From Turritopsis dohrnii (taxonomy: Eukaryota; Cnidaria; Hydrozoa; Anthoathecata; Oceaniidae): DNA of 64,000 nucleotides. The notes beneath the pieces were generated by a model that worked only from the letters and a program-made list of their open reading frames with translations, searched no databases and had not been told where the DNA came from. The stretch spans positions 62,001-126,000 of the forward strand of contig BQMF02000616.1 in NCBI GenBank assembly GCA_027922465.2. Reading direction: 5' to 3'. Below, piece after piece: positions 10,301 to 21,780 of this stretch. The translations under genes were made by a program, and so were the position numbers. Each line of letters starts with the position of its first letter. Within the stretch, counting starts at the first letter, position 1.

Positions 10301-11712
10301 ATGAAAGGCTATTGTTGTAATTTTTCTTTGTAATTCAAAGACATCCTGACCTGTTAATTTGGAACTTGAGAGTATTTTTTTTGGTCCAAATTTTTTAAAC
10401 TATTACAATACAATTTTATTTCATTGAAAACTATATAAAGATCCTTACCCTTGGTCCACCTGACTTAAATTCTGCCAAACCAGTGGTACTTTTAGATAAT
10501 TTATTTTTCTCAACATGCAATACTGCATCCTCTACTTCTCGAGGAATAGGTGTTTTTTCATCCAGTTTCATCCAGTCTACCGACTGGTAGCCTTGTGGTA
10601 GAGTGCTCGCTTCCTGTTCGGGAGGTCGCGGGTTCAATCCCTGACCGAGTCAAGACAGCGACTATAACAGTGTGAATCACTCCTCTCTGCTTAGCACTCA
10701 GCAAGAGAGTAGGAATGATGTCTAGGGTGGTTGTCTAGTTGAGCGGTTTCTGTCATTACAGCTTCCGTAGCCCAAATGGGGACTTTAAATGGTCTAGGAC
10801 CTCCTTCGCAGGACCCTCATTGATAACAGTACCTTAAAGAACTGAAGAGGCTATCCTGGGTAAACATTCGTAAATAAATAAAATAAATAAATTGAAATAT
10901 ATCGGAAATCTTCATTTCTTTTTCGCTGTGTGGGCCAATACAACTTTTTTCATGCAGTATTTTGTTGTCATATTCTGTCATAGAAAATGTAGCTCTACAT
11001 TCTTTAGGACATTCAACTTTAAGGCATAATAGCATGTTATTAACTGTCTTTGCTTCAACAACATCGTGAAAGTTACTGCCACATGTTGGACAAACTGTGT
11101 CTCCTTTATGTTTTCCCTCGATGTGTGGAAAAATACATTCCAAGCAGAACGAATGTTGACAAGATAAGGTTACAGCTTGTTTAAAAATATTGTTGCATAA
11201 TTTGCAGGTACATAAATGAAGATGTGGATTGATAACTTTTGATACATTGGTGTTGGGCAAAGGAACTATTTTGATTATTTCCTTCAATCTATTTAAAACG
11301 GGCCTGGTCCACATAGTGTTGTCAGACTTAGGTCTCCCTCCTCGTCCTTTTCTTTTCACTGGTCGTCCACCTTTTTTGTTTGAAACAGTGGCTAATTTAC
11401 AGATTAAGCAGTCTTCAGTGTGTGCAGTCCACTGGTTTATTTGTAAGCTATTTTCGAAGGTGGTATTTCTCGAAATAATGTTTCTCATTTTTCTCAAACA
11501 CTTGCTGCACATGTTTGGTGTGGGTGTGTTTCTGTTGAGTCATTTGCAATATCGATATAAAAAGCTGTTTTTATTTCTTCTGTCAATTCCTTCACTTCTT
11601 TGGGCTTATCTTCAATACAGATACTGCAAACCCTGCATAACAACACGAGGTTTTCTTTGTGTGTACTTGAGCATGCTATGTTTGAGGGGGTATGATACCG
11701 ATCAATAACCAC
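7352..11712 (-). pseudogene. RAG1L: RAG1-like transposase gene, copy 1 (multi-exon, interrupted by a SINE)
   Basis: RAG1 is the DDE nuclease of V(D)J recombination; relatives are transposases. Read 5' to 3', the first exon (11,712 to 10,449, with a SINE inside) gives an LCRVC motif, a CSKC motif, W..H..DCLIC, then a C3HC4 RING (LCTCKLC...CQHSFCLEC...CPTC) and a VECPKEC module, matching RAG1's N-terminal order. Later exons are about 10,095-9,803, 9,732-9,520, 9,450-9,211, 9,128-9,053, 8,978-8,776, 8,703-8,496, 8,413-8,314, 8,226-8,080, 7,950-7,750 and 7,700-7,352. Candidate catalytic residues are D in GGDHSGGSFK, D in FGDYEFL just before the zinc module GRHCCLFC, and E in AEQGGESIH. There is a frame break near 11,500, a SINE at 10.58-10.89 kb and unclear frames near 8,050, so it is probably inactive. 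The intron after 9,803 starts with GC. Family identity is strong; exon ends are by eye. Confidence 0.85.
10582..10892 (+). mobile_element. tRNA-derived SINE inserted in the RAG1-like gene
   Basis: The head 10,582-10,652 is tRNA-like: A box tagccttgtggtagagtg, B box gggttcaatccc, ends GACT...GAGTC. A tRNA-unrelated body of about 200 bp follows. The tail tatcctgggtaaacatt plus (aaataaat) repeats matches the 3' end of the LINE at 55.70-55.78 kb, so the SINE was probably copied by that LINE family's enzyme. It lies antisense within the RAG1-like coding exon and breaks the frame between the VECPKEC module and the SGGPRV motif. Confidence 0.82.
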
Positions 11713-12149
11713 TAGTACAAAATTTTAAATATTTTCATTAAAAAAATTGGGCCTGCCAAGAAATTTACCCACAGTGTAGAGAAGAGGTATAGGTTTGAGG
11801 ATCAGTAGAGTTTCGTGGCTAATAAACTTTTAAACTTGTTATTGCTAATTCAAAGTAGAGGTTATTTTTGCATGTGGCTGCTTAAATAACTTCGTAGTTT
11901 TCGCGCCAGGACGATCGTTGAATGTGCTTTTTGTTTGCAACATTCACAGAATACGAAACCTTGGTCCAACTGAAATTGGACAATTTACTTTTTTATTGGA
12001 ATTTTGGCTTGATGGAGCCCAAAATAAATGATTTTTTGAGGGTACATGTGACCAAATATGGCGGATTCACCCTAGGCGATCCGTAAACAATTTTTTGAAA
12101 AATCCACGCATGCGCATAATAACATAAACAGTCGTAGCATGATTTAAAC
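11713..12149. other. Spacer, no gene seen
   Basis: AT-rich sequence upstream of the RAG1-like gene. A single CACAGTG occurs at 11,770 but no matching partner or nonamer was found. Any promoter or inverted terminus of the RAG1-like element would be expected here, and none was recognised. Confidence 0.4.
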
Positions 12150-12405
12150 GGACGTGTTGTATTTAGTATTGTTTTCGAAGACAAGTGACCGTGGTCCTTG
12201 GAATATAAAACTAACAATAATAATAAAAACAAAACGTTATTTCTATTGGTTCACCAGCCAAAAAAAGTCACGTTTGATTGGGGTTGCAATGTATTTGCTT
12301 CGAACTCACGTCCCACAGAAAAAAGAAATAATTTCGCTCACAACTCAATCTACCATTTTGCGTTACTTCCAAACAAACAGACAGAATCGGCTATTAATAT
12401 ATAGA
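12150..12405 (-). mobile_element. Helitron-B 5'-end fragment
   Basis: Shares the blocks ccttggaatataaaactaac, gttcaccagccaaaaaaagt and caatctaccattttgcg with the other copies and ends, on the minus strand, with the Helitron 5' terminus TCTATATATTAATAGCCGA..., adjacent to a T at 12,406 as expected for insertion between A and T. The 3' half is missing. Confidence 0.7.
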
Positions 12406-12419
12406 TTGAGGAAATGATT

Positions 12420-12700
12420 CAACTTTTCTCAAATTTCTAGAATGTAATAGTCTTTCTTTTTTTCATAATTCAGCTGATTTCGCAGAAATCCTTATGCCTG
12501 CAAGGTCATCTTATTGTATTTATTTATGCATTTGGATAACGCTCTTTTTCGTGTTTAATAATAGGAATTTTTGTGGCTTTAGTTTCAAAGAGCGAAGTTC
12601 TTCTATTTGAATTTACTGTAAGATAACCTAATTGAATTTCTGCAAAAGCAAGAAATATTTTAAAACCGACTTTGGTTTTCAAATCGAGTATACGCGAGGT
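12420..12700 (+). repeat. Helentron-A fragments
   Basis: A family-A 3' end (gcagaaatccttatgcctgc, then aaggtcatctta) at 12,480-12,515 and a family-A 5' end (aatttctgcaaaagcaagaa) at about 12,635. The remainder to 12,969 is AT-rich with no gene seen. Confidence 0.5.
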
Positions 12701-13490
12701 GTTTGAAATGCAAACCGATCGTCGTGTAGCCAAAAATTGTATACTTCCATTTACATGAAATCAATACATGAAGCGAACAGTTTTTTCATTAAGTTACAAA
12801 CACGATCTTGTTTTTACGTATTTTGTTGTTTTACAAATTGTGATATTTTATTCAGTTATAATGCCGTAACTATTCAGTTTTATAAGAACAAGAGTAACTT
12901 GGACGTTGGGAACGAGGTTGCCTGTAACAAAAGACTCATTTAATACACTGATTTGTTGAGGGTGTTTCCTTAAAGGGATCCTGAGATGAAAAATCATATT
13001 AAATAAACACACTTACTAATTAGAAAGAAAGTCAGGTGTTTGGGTTATATTTTCAAAACCTGAACCATACTTACAAACTCACGTTACTAATACTCACCAA
13101 CTTCTCTATTTTCAAAAGCTTCGAGCTCTTCTCTTCGGCACAAATCAAAATACTAGCTCCAGGACTCTGCGCGGTCAAATGTCTTTGTGACGTCATCTTT
13201 ACCGTGGTTTTGAAAAATGGCTTAACTTAACGTAAACACTCGCGGAAAAATACGTGAGCTTTTTTCTTTCAAATAAATTACAAACATTTATACTATTAAA
13301 ACACAAAATTTTCTAGTATTTTCCCTTCATACAGAAAGTGCGAAGAATTATTATATATGGAATTTGTCGAAAGAAAGTAGCTTAGCAGAATTTCAAAAGA
13401 TTTAAAATCAGAAAGTAAAAGTAAAAAGCAGGTAGTTTATAATTCAGATTACGACGTTAGCATTTAAAACATCATTTTAAAATTTTAAAA

Positions 13491-16356
13491 ATGCCTCACT
13501 GCGCTGCCGTTGGTTGTACAAATCATACAGATACGCGAAAGGATTTGTCATTCCATGCTCTCCCTAGCACAAACAAAAAAGTGTTATGTCAAGCATGGAT
13601 AAACGCGATACGAAGGGAGACACTTCCGAAGGTTTGCTTTCTATGTGCGGAACACTTTGAAGAAAGTTGTTTCGACTCCTCATATGATTGCAAAATGAGA
13701 TTGATGCCAGGGTCATCGCAAGTTAAGAGGAGGTTAAATAAAGACGCAGTACCAACAATTTTTGCTTATAAAAAGAAAATTCAGGAGCGACCATTATCAC
13801 GCAAAAGATGTGAAGTCAAAGATCAACAAACGGTAGGATAAAATTTTATTTTTTTATTCATAGCCAACCTAGCTTTTATTACCATTGCATTCATAGTAGT
13901 AGTTTTTCATCACTGTCACGAGATAATTGTATTTTATGATAGAGGTTAGTTAGTTTTATTTTTCATTTTTTCATTTTTAGATTATGGACGAATTACTTTT
14001 GGAAGACAGCTGTTCGGAAATTCTGCAACCAATTGATTTTGAACCAGTAAATGTAAGCGTTCATTCCCAAACCGACAGTTTGGTGGCAGTGGATGCATCC
14101 ACGCAGACAGACGTAGTATAATACAGCTCATGCTGAAACGTCTGCAGCTTCTTTGAGGATTAGAGAAACTCGGAGTAAATTTACACAGTATAATCTGAAA
14201 GATATTGGTGTAAACGTAAAAGAAACAACTAAGTCTTTGCAGTTTCCAACGCCCAAAAAGCAAAGGTAACATAACAATCTGTTGTTTGCGGAGTTGATTG
14301 TTTTAAAAGAAATTTCAGTTTGTGTAAACCGCATTGCGTATTTTAGATATCAATCAACTTCATCAAGTAGTTACAGTGTCGGTGAAGAATACGCTCATGA
14401 CTTGAATGATATGAATTATGACGGTGGTGAAAGTGATTCAGTTGATGATAGTCATGATTCTGATGTTGAAGGTGATAGTAACTGGGAGGAAGATGTGTTA
14501 AAAAAGAATGCAGAGGGAGTAGGATATGTAAATAACGAAATTGTAAATAATGAATTAGTTGTAAATAGATATGTAAATAATAATGATGAATACGGCGTGA
14601 ATGAAATTTGTGGGGAAAGTAACATAAATGTGGATGCGGTCGATGCTAATGATGTTGAAGATTTTGATGGCTGTGATGATTTAGATAAATCCATTGTCGA
14701 TGCCGGTGATGATGATAAGGATCCGGATTTTGTTCCATCTGTTGACGTTGATGTTTCTTCAGACGAGTTTGTTGATGAGGTTGTAAGTTTTAAGGATCAT
14801 TTGCTCCGTGATAAAGTTTTTTTGATATTTGAAAGTAAATTATATGAACTTTTGAAATACTGTCCGTGTTGTGGTAATGGGTTAGACAGGAGCTTGATTG
14901 AAGATGTTAAAAATCAAGGAAGCCAACTACATTTGAAGTTGAATTGCTTGAATGGATGTGCATTTGAGTGGAAATCACAACCTGAAGTGCCGTCTGTTAA
15001 AGGTCTGGGAAACTTGTTTTTGGCAACAGCCATTGTCTTCTCCGGTTTGCCGTTCAGCAAGTTTGTGCAGTTCGCTTGGTTGCTGAATCTCAAGTGTTTC
15101 TCAGAAAACACGTTCTACAGGATTCGGAAAGACTTTATTTCTCCAGTGGTACGAAAAATGTGACGTAAAGAAAGAAAACGAGTCTTTAGCTGTTTGAAAT
15201 CAAAAGTAAAGGTGGTTGTAATAGGAGATGGAAGGTGTGATAGCCCAGGCCATTCTGCGAAGTATTGCACGTATACATTGATGGAAGCAAATTCTGGGAA
15301 AGTAATCGATACTGTTGTAATTCCTGTTACAGATGTTGCCAATTCAAATGCAATGGAGAAAGCTGGGTTTATCAAAGCAATGATGCATTTGCAAGAAGAA
15401 GGCATAAATGTTCATACGGTTTCTACTGACAGACACACACAGATTCGGAAACTGATGAGGGTTGATCCAAGATTTAAAGGTACTTTTATTAATGTTATCA
15501 ATAATAATGTTATTGCGTAATATTTATTTATACGAAAATACAACATTATGTTATCATATTAGATATCAATCATCAAAATGATCCTTGGCATGTCAGTAAG
15601 GGGATATCGAAGAAATTAAATAAAGCAGCTCAAAAAAAGGCTCATTAAAGCATATTAGAATGGATTCCATCGATAATAAACCATTTTTGGTGGAGTGTCA
15701 CTAGCAGCGATGGAGATCCTGAGCTCATTACCGAAAAATTAAAATCCATTGTATTCCACGTCACTAACAGACACAAATGGCCCGGAAACAGAAAATTTAA
15801 GCAATGTGCCCATGAAAAGTTATCCAAGAATGAAGAAAAATCGATAACTTGGATAGAAGAAGGTTCTGAGGCGCATAAAGCATTAAAGTCAGTCCTTTGG
15901 CATAAGAACCTGTTAAATGATGTTAAGTACCTAACAGAAATTGTCAATACCACCAGTGTCGAAATTTTTAACAATCTAATTCTAAAGTACTTACCTAAAC
16001 AATACCATTTTGAATTCGAGCACATGGAAATAGGCGCATTTCTAGCTGCGCTAGATACTAATGCTAACGTCAACCGAAATCAAGCACAGTTACGTAAATC
16101 AGAGGATGAATCAAAAATAGGCACACCACGTTTTAAAATAGCTTGGCGTAAAGCAACAAAAAAAAGAGTAGCACGTGTTGTATACGAACCCAAAAATTAC
16201 GACTACCTCAGGAAAGGATTCCTGTCTGTTTGCAAACGTGCGGAATTTGGAAAAAAGAGAAAACCTGCTAAAAAGCGAGTTATGGCACCAGAAAGTGGAG
16301 AAACCAAAAATGAGATCATAGAACGTCGACTTAAATATTCTCGATTCCAAAAGTAA
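13491..16356 (+). pseudogene. THAP-domain Kolobok transposase, decayed
   Basis: Exon 1 (13,491-13,832) encodes a THAP zinc finger: MPHCAAVGC near the start, a W-containing middle, CFLCAEHF, and a terminal AVPTIF. Exon 2 runs from 13,981 to a donor after KKQR at about 14,267; exon 3 is 14,346-15,479 and contains an acidic linker, a CPCC...C...C zinc motif and the first catalytic motif VIGDGRCDSPGHS with VSTDRH as the likely second; exon 4 (15,563-16,356) has DPWHVSKGISKKL, INHFWW and a C-terminal FEHMEIGAFLAALD block that may hold the acidic third residue. Splice phases agree across all three introns. Defects: a +1 frame shift near 14,119, TGA at 15,161 and TAA within 15,646-15,648. It would cut and paste the element at TTAA; this copy cannot make a full protein. 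Confidence 0.85.
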
Positions 16357-16467
16357 AGTTGGCATGGCTATGTACAAGATTTTGAATGTAAATATTATAT
16401 AAGTGTGCTAGGAAAATATAGACTGTATTCACAGTATTTAGTTTTCATTGGTCTCTTTATCCCATTC

Positions 16468-17220
16468 CTAGGCCTCTGCAATTTCTGAAATACCATCAGC
16501 TCCTTCGTCATCACCCTCAAAGTTTACATAATTTCCATCAGCTTCTGGAAATCTTTCACGAATGATGGTTACTGCGCATGCAGGTATCACACGACGAACA
16601 TATCTCCCAAGTTTTGAATAAATAAACCAGGAGAATTGTCGATAGGCTGCATAGCGATAAGTTCGGTTTGGTACAGCATCTTCTGGTGGTAGGTGGCAAC
16701 CTTCTCTATCATTCAAACTTACTAAAGCAGCCCAAAGAACATACTTGTTTAAACATGTTGCTTCAAATCCTTCATGCCTGGTGATGCAAGTTGTTTCTGT
16801 TTGAAAAAACTGAAGTTAGAAATTTATACAAATCCATGCCTAATAATTCGTTTGAATAATACTAACTTTTCGAGTGCGCAACTTACCATCATCTAGTTTT
16901 TTTAATCTAATTTCATCAATTTCAGTACAACACAAACATTCTTTATTCAATGGCATCTTCTTACACTCACTACATTTGCACCACGTGTTTACTTCCCTCG
17001 AGAGTCTATCCAATGTTGTTAGATGAGTTTCTAATTCCGTTTCACTTTCTTCCTCTGATTCATTTGTTGTTGTCCAGCTAGAATCTGAAGTTTTTCTATT
17101 TTTTGGTTCAAATTGGTAAGGAGAAATAGACATCCTTAATCGAGAAAGCATAGGAGGAAAAGAAAGCGTATAGTGTGTATTTTTATTATTGAATATTTTC
17201 GTATTATGCACAACTTTCAT
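16468..17220 (-). CDS. P2X7 intracellular (ballast) domain protein carried by the transposon
   Basis: Exon 1 is 17,220-16,887 (donor gtaagt) and exon 2 is 16,796-16,468 (acceptor ..caaacag); the split codon G/AA keeps the frame, giving an uninterrupted protein of about 220 residues. An acidic, Ser-rich N-terminus precedes WCKCSECKKM...CLCC, then CITRHEGFEATCLNKYVL, YRYAAYRQF, LGRYVRRVIPACAV and IRERFPEADGNY. That succession of cysteines, histidine and aromatic residues is the zinc-binding C-terminal domain of the P2X7 ion channel (the ballast). There is no channel part, so it is a free-standing domain, probably cytosolic or nuclear. It runs antisense to, and beyond, the 3' end of the transposase gene in the same element. 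Function is unknown; a role in transposition is only a guess. The start could also be a later Met. Confidence 0.88.
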
Positions 17221-17458
17221 TAACGGTAAAAACTACGTCATACGTGAAAACCGCTGACATAAAGACTGGAACCAAGTGTAAACATTTTTAAAACAAAATG
17301 TCGGAAAGAAAAGATGCACAGCATGGTTTTCTCGAATAAAACTGTCGCTTTGTGTAGAACTAGAAAGGAATTTTTTAAAGCAATTTAGTTGATTGATTTT
17401 ACTTTTTAGTGATCTTGATAAACTTAGATTTTAGATTTTCATCTCAGGATCCCTTTAA

Positions 17459-18754
17459 AAAGATTTTAAAGAACGTTTTAGAAGACAAAATTCAAATAGG
17501 AGCTTAGATCCAATTTGAAGCTATTAAAAAATTAAGTTATGATTTTGTTGTTTTTAATGTGTCCAGGTTTGAAGTTTTAATACAGTTAATCACAATATTG
17601 GTCAAAGTGGTTCTTACTTTTACTTTTATAAAAACTTAAAAATTTGTGTTACTTTGGGTCTGCTTATTCTCAGTCTATTGCGGGGCACTCATAATGGTGA
17701 GAACTACACGCTTTTTTTTATAATAATGGTGTTTTTTCGCTTCATGATGAATATTCTTAACTTTTTAGTCAAAACCATCTTTGAATATACCAATCTTAGT
17801 TGTTTGGGAAAAAATTCATACCACACATATCATGAAATTCAGTTAGATGTAGTGTCGCAACAACACGGAATGGCTCTGCAGCTTCAGGTAGCCGAGGTCC
17901 GCCCTCCTTATGTTTGGGTGGCGGCCCGTATACATGAATAGCGCCAGGGAGGTTTATAACTTTGGTCCGCCAATTGTTGTGCTGGAAGTGGTTATGCACC
18001 TGCTGATAATCATATCTGGAAGTTTAAAGTCTTAAGATTAAGTAAAAAAAAGCTACGTCAAAATTTCAATTTTAGGCACGTTTTTTTTGGTACACCCAGT
18101 ATTTTTAAGACATTCTAACGATAAAACTCAAAAGGCAAAAACCGGGCAAAACAAAGTTTGCACCTACAGTAATGAAGAGCCACGTGAGAGAATGTTTACA
18201 TTGATAATTACAACAAACATAGCATCTAAAACAATACATTCAGACAAAATGAATATTTCAATTAATTCTGACAAAATTTTTAAGATGGCAATATTCTTAA
18301 GACATAGCAATCACTTGTAGCGACCAACACGTAATGGTCGTTGATTGTAGATGGTTGGTATTAGAGGCTTTTTAAAAGTCATCAAAAGTTGTGCTTATGC
18401 CCTCCACCAACAACCCTTACAGTTACTGCTACCATTCATATGATAATTTCGCAAAACTTGACCAGAAACAATGGAAATGGGAATAGGGGAATAGTAAAAC
18501 GATTTCTCGGATGTCAGAACGTCTCTTACAAATACTATTGATCTTTCAAGCAAATCAAAAACAGTATTAATGTGAGTATCAAATACATACTGACTGGTTT
18601 TTATACCGGGTGTGTCAAAAAAGTAAATATTTCTGCGAGATTCTTTGATTAAATTTGATAATGTTAATAAAACGGCTTTGGGGATTGAAACAAATAACAC
18701 AATTTGTCTAATCACCTGATTAGTAAAATTTACCCTAGCAAACTGGATGCAAAC
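17459..18754. other. Spacer with a short inverted-repeat pair
   Basis: No recognisable gene. An imperfect inverted pair with the word acaccc(a/g)gtat lies at 18,078-18,110 and 18,601-18,630, with a third copy at 30,385-30,408, suggesting a small MITE. A 106-residue minus frame at 18,715-18,395 covers one arm and matches nothing I recognise. Confidence 0.4.
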
Positions 18755-18880
18755 TGTTGTATTAGTTACCAGTCCTCTTTATATATATGCGGCCACGTGT
18801 TGCTATACGGCGTGGTCAGCGATAGTCATCAAGAAGATAGGTCATATGTAAGTGTCGTCTTAATATTTCCCACCATCACA
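18755..18880 (+). repeat. 5' LTR
   Basis: 126 bp, identical to 29,926-30,051 except one base (aagaagatagg against aagaacatagg). It contains a tatatatat stretch that could act as a TATA box. Very short for an LTR. Confidence 0.92.
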
Positions 18881-19028
18881 TGGCCCACCGAGCAGGATTA
18901 AGGTTTAGGTTTAAGTATATTTTTGACTTTAAGGTTATTTTTTGATGTCTGGGTTTCCATGTTTGAATTAAGTTCTCGTGTATCTTTGAGAATATTTTTA
19001 TCGAAGTTTGTTTTTGTTGTCTTTCAAA

Positions 19029-19652
19029 ATGGTCGATGTAGAGAAACGAATTAGAACTAGAAAAACTATAGTGACTTCGATTTTTCAACTTTTTGAAACA
19101 CAAGTTAATAGTATTTATGAAATAGACGATTCTGTTGATCTGGACACTGTTATTTCTTATAAGGAAACAATTTATTTACAACTAAAACGTGTGGTTGAGC
19201 TTGATGAAGAGATAAGCGAACTTTTAGTTGATCATGATTCCGAACTAGGGGATCACATTTTCGATTCTATGCAAACACAAGTGAAAATTAAGTCAAAATT
19301 AAAACGTTTGGAACGATTTATAAGTAAAATTTCGAGAGATGAAAGTACACTTAGCGTAACACCGTCTGTGACAGCACCTTCAGCGTCTGTAAAACTTCCA
19401 AAAATAGAGATAAAACGGTTTTCTGGAGACCCCACTGAATGGACGTCTTTTTTTGATTCTTTTGAAGCAGCAATTCATAAGAATGAAGGATTATGTCAAG
19501 TGGAAAAAATGAATTATCTAGTTAATCTATTAACAGGAGATGCTGCTGCAACTATTAAAGGTTTGAAATTGAGTAATGACAACTACGATACTGCTCTGAA
19601 ATTGCTTAAAGATAGATTTTCAGATCCGCAAATCCTGTTTCGTCACATATGA
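19029..19652 (+). pseudogene. gag: BEL/Pao gag, N-terminal part
   Basis: The likely start is the ATG at 19,029. A coiled-coil-like acidic N-terminus is followed by LPKIEIKRFSGDPTEWTSFF and the MNYLVNLLTGDAA block, the conserved Pao capsid-type region (often annotated DUF1759). The frame ends at 19,652 and continues in another frame from about 19,649, so a small indel lies near 19,640. Gag would package element RNA in cytoplasmic particles. Confidence 0.85.
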
Positions 19653-20998
19653 AAGAACTTTTAAATTTTGAATGTATCAGTGACATAAACAATGTCAAAG
19701 AATTGAGATGGTTGTATGATCGTATTGAAGCTCAAATAAGATCTTTAAAACACTTAGGAGTAGAACCGTCAAATTTTGGTCCAATGTTAGTTCCGGTTTT
19801 ACTTTCAAAACTACCAAGTGAATTTCAGCTAATAATTAGTCGACAGTTCGGCAAAGATGTTTGGGACATAGAGATTATCACAAAAGTCTTTAAAACAGAA
19901 CTTGAAGCAAGAGAACGTATTTCTACTGCTACAATTGATAAGGAAAACGAAGTATCGTCTGGGTTTGCGTTACATTCAGGCAACAGTAATTTTAGGAAAG
20001 AAAATAGATTTTATAGTTCCGCAAAATCATTTCTGACATGTGTATTTTGTGATAAAAATCACAAATCTCAAAATTGTTTCATTGTCTCAAACCCTCAGGC
20101 GAGAAAACGCATAATTATGTCACGAGGAAATTGCTTAGTTTGTTTAAAAAGCGGTCATTTTGCTAGAGACTGCAAGTCTAAAATATCATGTTTTAAATGT
20201 AAACAACGCCACCATGTCGCTATTTGCTCTTCTCAAAACAAAAGGTTCACAAATCAGATCACTCTCAATGAACATGAAAGGCAGGTGCCAGAAACACAAA
20301 GTAGTTCTCAAAATATAATTGGCTCCACCCAAAACATGCACAAGGAAGTTTTCTTACGTCAGCAAGAGTCTGTTTTATTACAAACAGCACGTGCCTCTGT
20401 TTTTTCTGTAAACGAAAAATGTTGTAGGGATTTGAGAATTTTATTCGGTAGTGGCAGTCAGCTTTCTTACATTACGCCACGTGCACGTACCTTGTTAAAT
20501 CTAGAAACAATTTCACAGAAAACCGTGAATATAAAAACATTCGGCGAAATACAAACTAGAAAAAAATTAGATTTAGTCAAGTTTGTTGTTAAAACTAAAG
20601 ATAAAAGCATGAATTTATATGTGAATGCACTCGTAAGTGACGTATGTTTTCCCATAGAAGGACAAAATATCAGGTTTGCTACTCAAGAATTTTCGCATTT
20701 AGAAGGTTTAAAATTAGCTGATGAAAACCCTCAAAATCTTCCACTTGAGATTGATATATTGATAGGGGCTGATTTCTATTGGAATTTCTTCAATTCTTCA
20801 GTGATTAAAAGTAGTACAGGAGGCCCTGTTGCTATGTCCTCCAAGTTAGGATGGATATTAAGTGGACCGATTAACTCCAGAAACAAAACCGGGTTGTCTA
20901 CAAATTTGGTTACAAGTACAAAGCAGAGGTTATGGACGAAAAGGTTTCCTTTCAGGATTCACTTAGAAATTTTTGGAATACAGAGAACATTGGCTTAA
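19649..20998 (+). pseudogene. BEL/Pao gag C-terminus, zinc knuckles and protease
   Basis: Continues the capsid region, then three cysteine/histidine clusters (CVFCDKNHKSQNC, CLVCLKSGHFARDC, CFKCKQRHHVAIC) typical of nucleocapsid zinc knuckles, and an aspartic-protease region with ILIGAD and LGWILSGP further on. The expected D-S/T-G active-site motif reads FGSGSQ here (codon GGT at about 20,449), so the catalytic aspartate appears lost. A frame break near 20,930 separates it from the reverse transcriptase. Confidence 0.85.
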
Positions 20999-21764
20999 AC
21001 CCTATTGATTTTTCCGTAGTGGAGAATTTCAAAGAAAACATTAAATTCCAAAACAATTGTTATCAGGTCAGATTACCGTTTAAGGAAAGTCATGATACTT
21101 TAGGTGATCATTACCAGTTAAGTTTAAAACGATTAAAAAGTTTAACTAAAACATTTCAAAATGATCCTGAATTATTACGTAAGTACGATGAAATTTTGAA
21201 TGAACAAATGAAACTTGGTATGATTGAACACGCACCGGACGATGTTCATGTTGGTTACACTAATTATTTACCCCACAGACCTGTTTTAAGACCAGATAAA
21301 TCTACCACTAAAATTAGGATAGTATTTGATGCCAGTGCTAAAGGAGAAACACTGTCACTTAATCAGTGTTTACATTCAGGTCCATCATTAACACCTAGTT
21401 TATACGGCACTCTTTTAAAATTTCGTGCCTATAACATAGCAGTTGTCAGTGATATTGAAAAGGCATTTTTGCAGATTGAACTACATCCTGATGATCGAAA
21501 TTTTGTACGTTTTTTATGGTTTAGCGATGCCAAGAGAATAAATTTTGAAGATTTTGAGAAAAATAATTTGACAGAGTATCGTCTATGCAGAGTCCTATTC
21601 GGTGTTGCATCATCACCATTTTTACTCACTGCTACATTATCCTTTCATGTAAATAGTTATAGCGATGATGAGAAATTTAAAGAAAAATTACTAGAATCTC
21701 TACACGTGGATGATTTAAATTCAGGAGAGAACACAGAAGAAGACGCATTTCAGTTTTACAAAAA
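20932..21764 (+). pseudogene. pol: BEL/Pao reverse transcriptase, N-terminal part
   Basis: Contains the conserved palm motifs of Pao reverse transcriptase: RIVFDASAKG, LNQCLHSGPSL, VVSDIEKAFLQI, FLWF and HVDDL (the YVDD-equivalent box). The frame is cut at 21,764, where the 10-bp target TTTACAAAAA is followed by the MULE; pol resumes after the second copy of that target at 27,123. Confidence 0.9.
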
Positions 21765-21780
21765 CGTACTTTATAAAACA

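Larger units (their letters stand above)
12974..17454. mobile_element. Complete Kolobok-type DNA transposon carrying two opposed genes
   Basis: Termini are inverted repeats beginning AGGGATCCTGAGATGAAAA on both ends, flanked by the target duplication TTAA (12,970-12,973 and 17,455-17,458). TTAA targets together with a THAP-domain DDE transposase are the known signature of the Kolobok superfamily. Inside are a multi-exon THAP transposase on + (13,491-16,356, decayed) and a two-exon P2X7-ballast-domain gene on - (17,220-16,468, open). The 5' 500 bp and 3' 230 bp are AT-rich subterminal sequence without genes. Confidence 0.9.

Noticed and set aside
11770..11776. CACAGTG next to the RAG1-like gene as a recombination-signal-like terminus
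   Set aside because: It points away from where an element end would need it, no ACAAAAACC-like nonamer follows at 12 or 23 bases, and no inverted partner lies beyond 7.0 kb. A heptamer occurs by chance in 64 kb (another at about 60,308).
14452..14694. Serine-rich antisense frame within the THAP transposase
   Set aside because: Complement of the acidic Asp/Glu/Asn-rich linker; no independent signal.
18395..18715. 106-residue minus-strand frame as a gene next to the BEL element
   Set aside because: No recognisable motif, overlaps an inverted-repeat arm, and no splice or sister-copy support.
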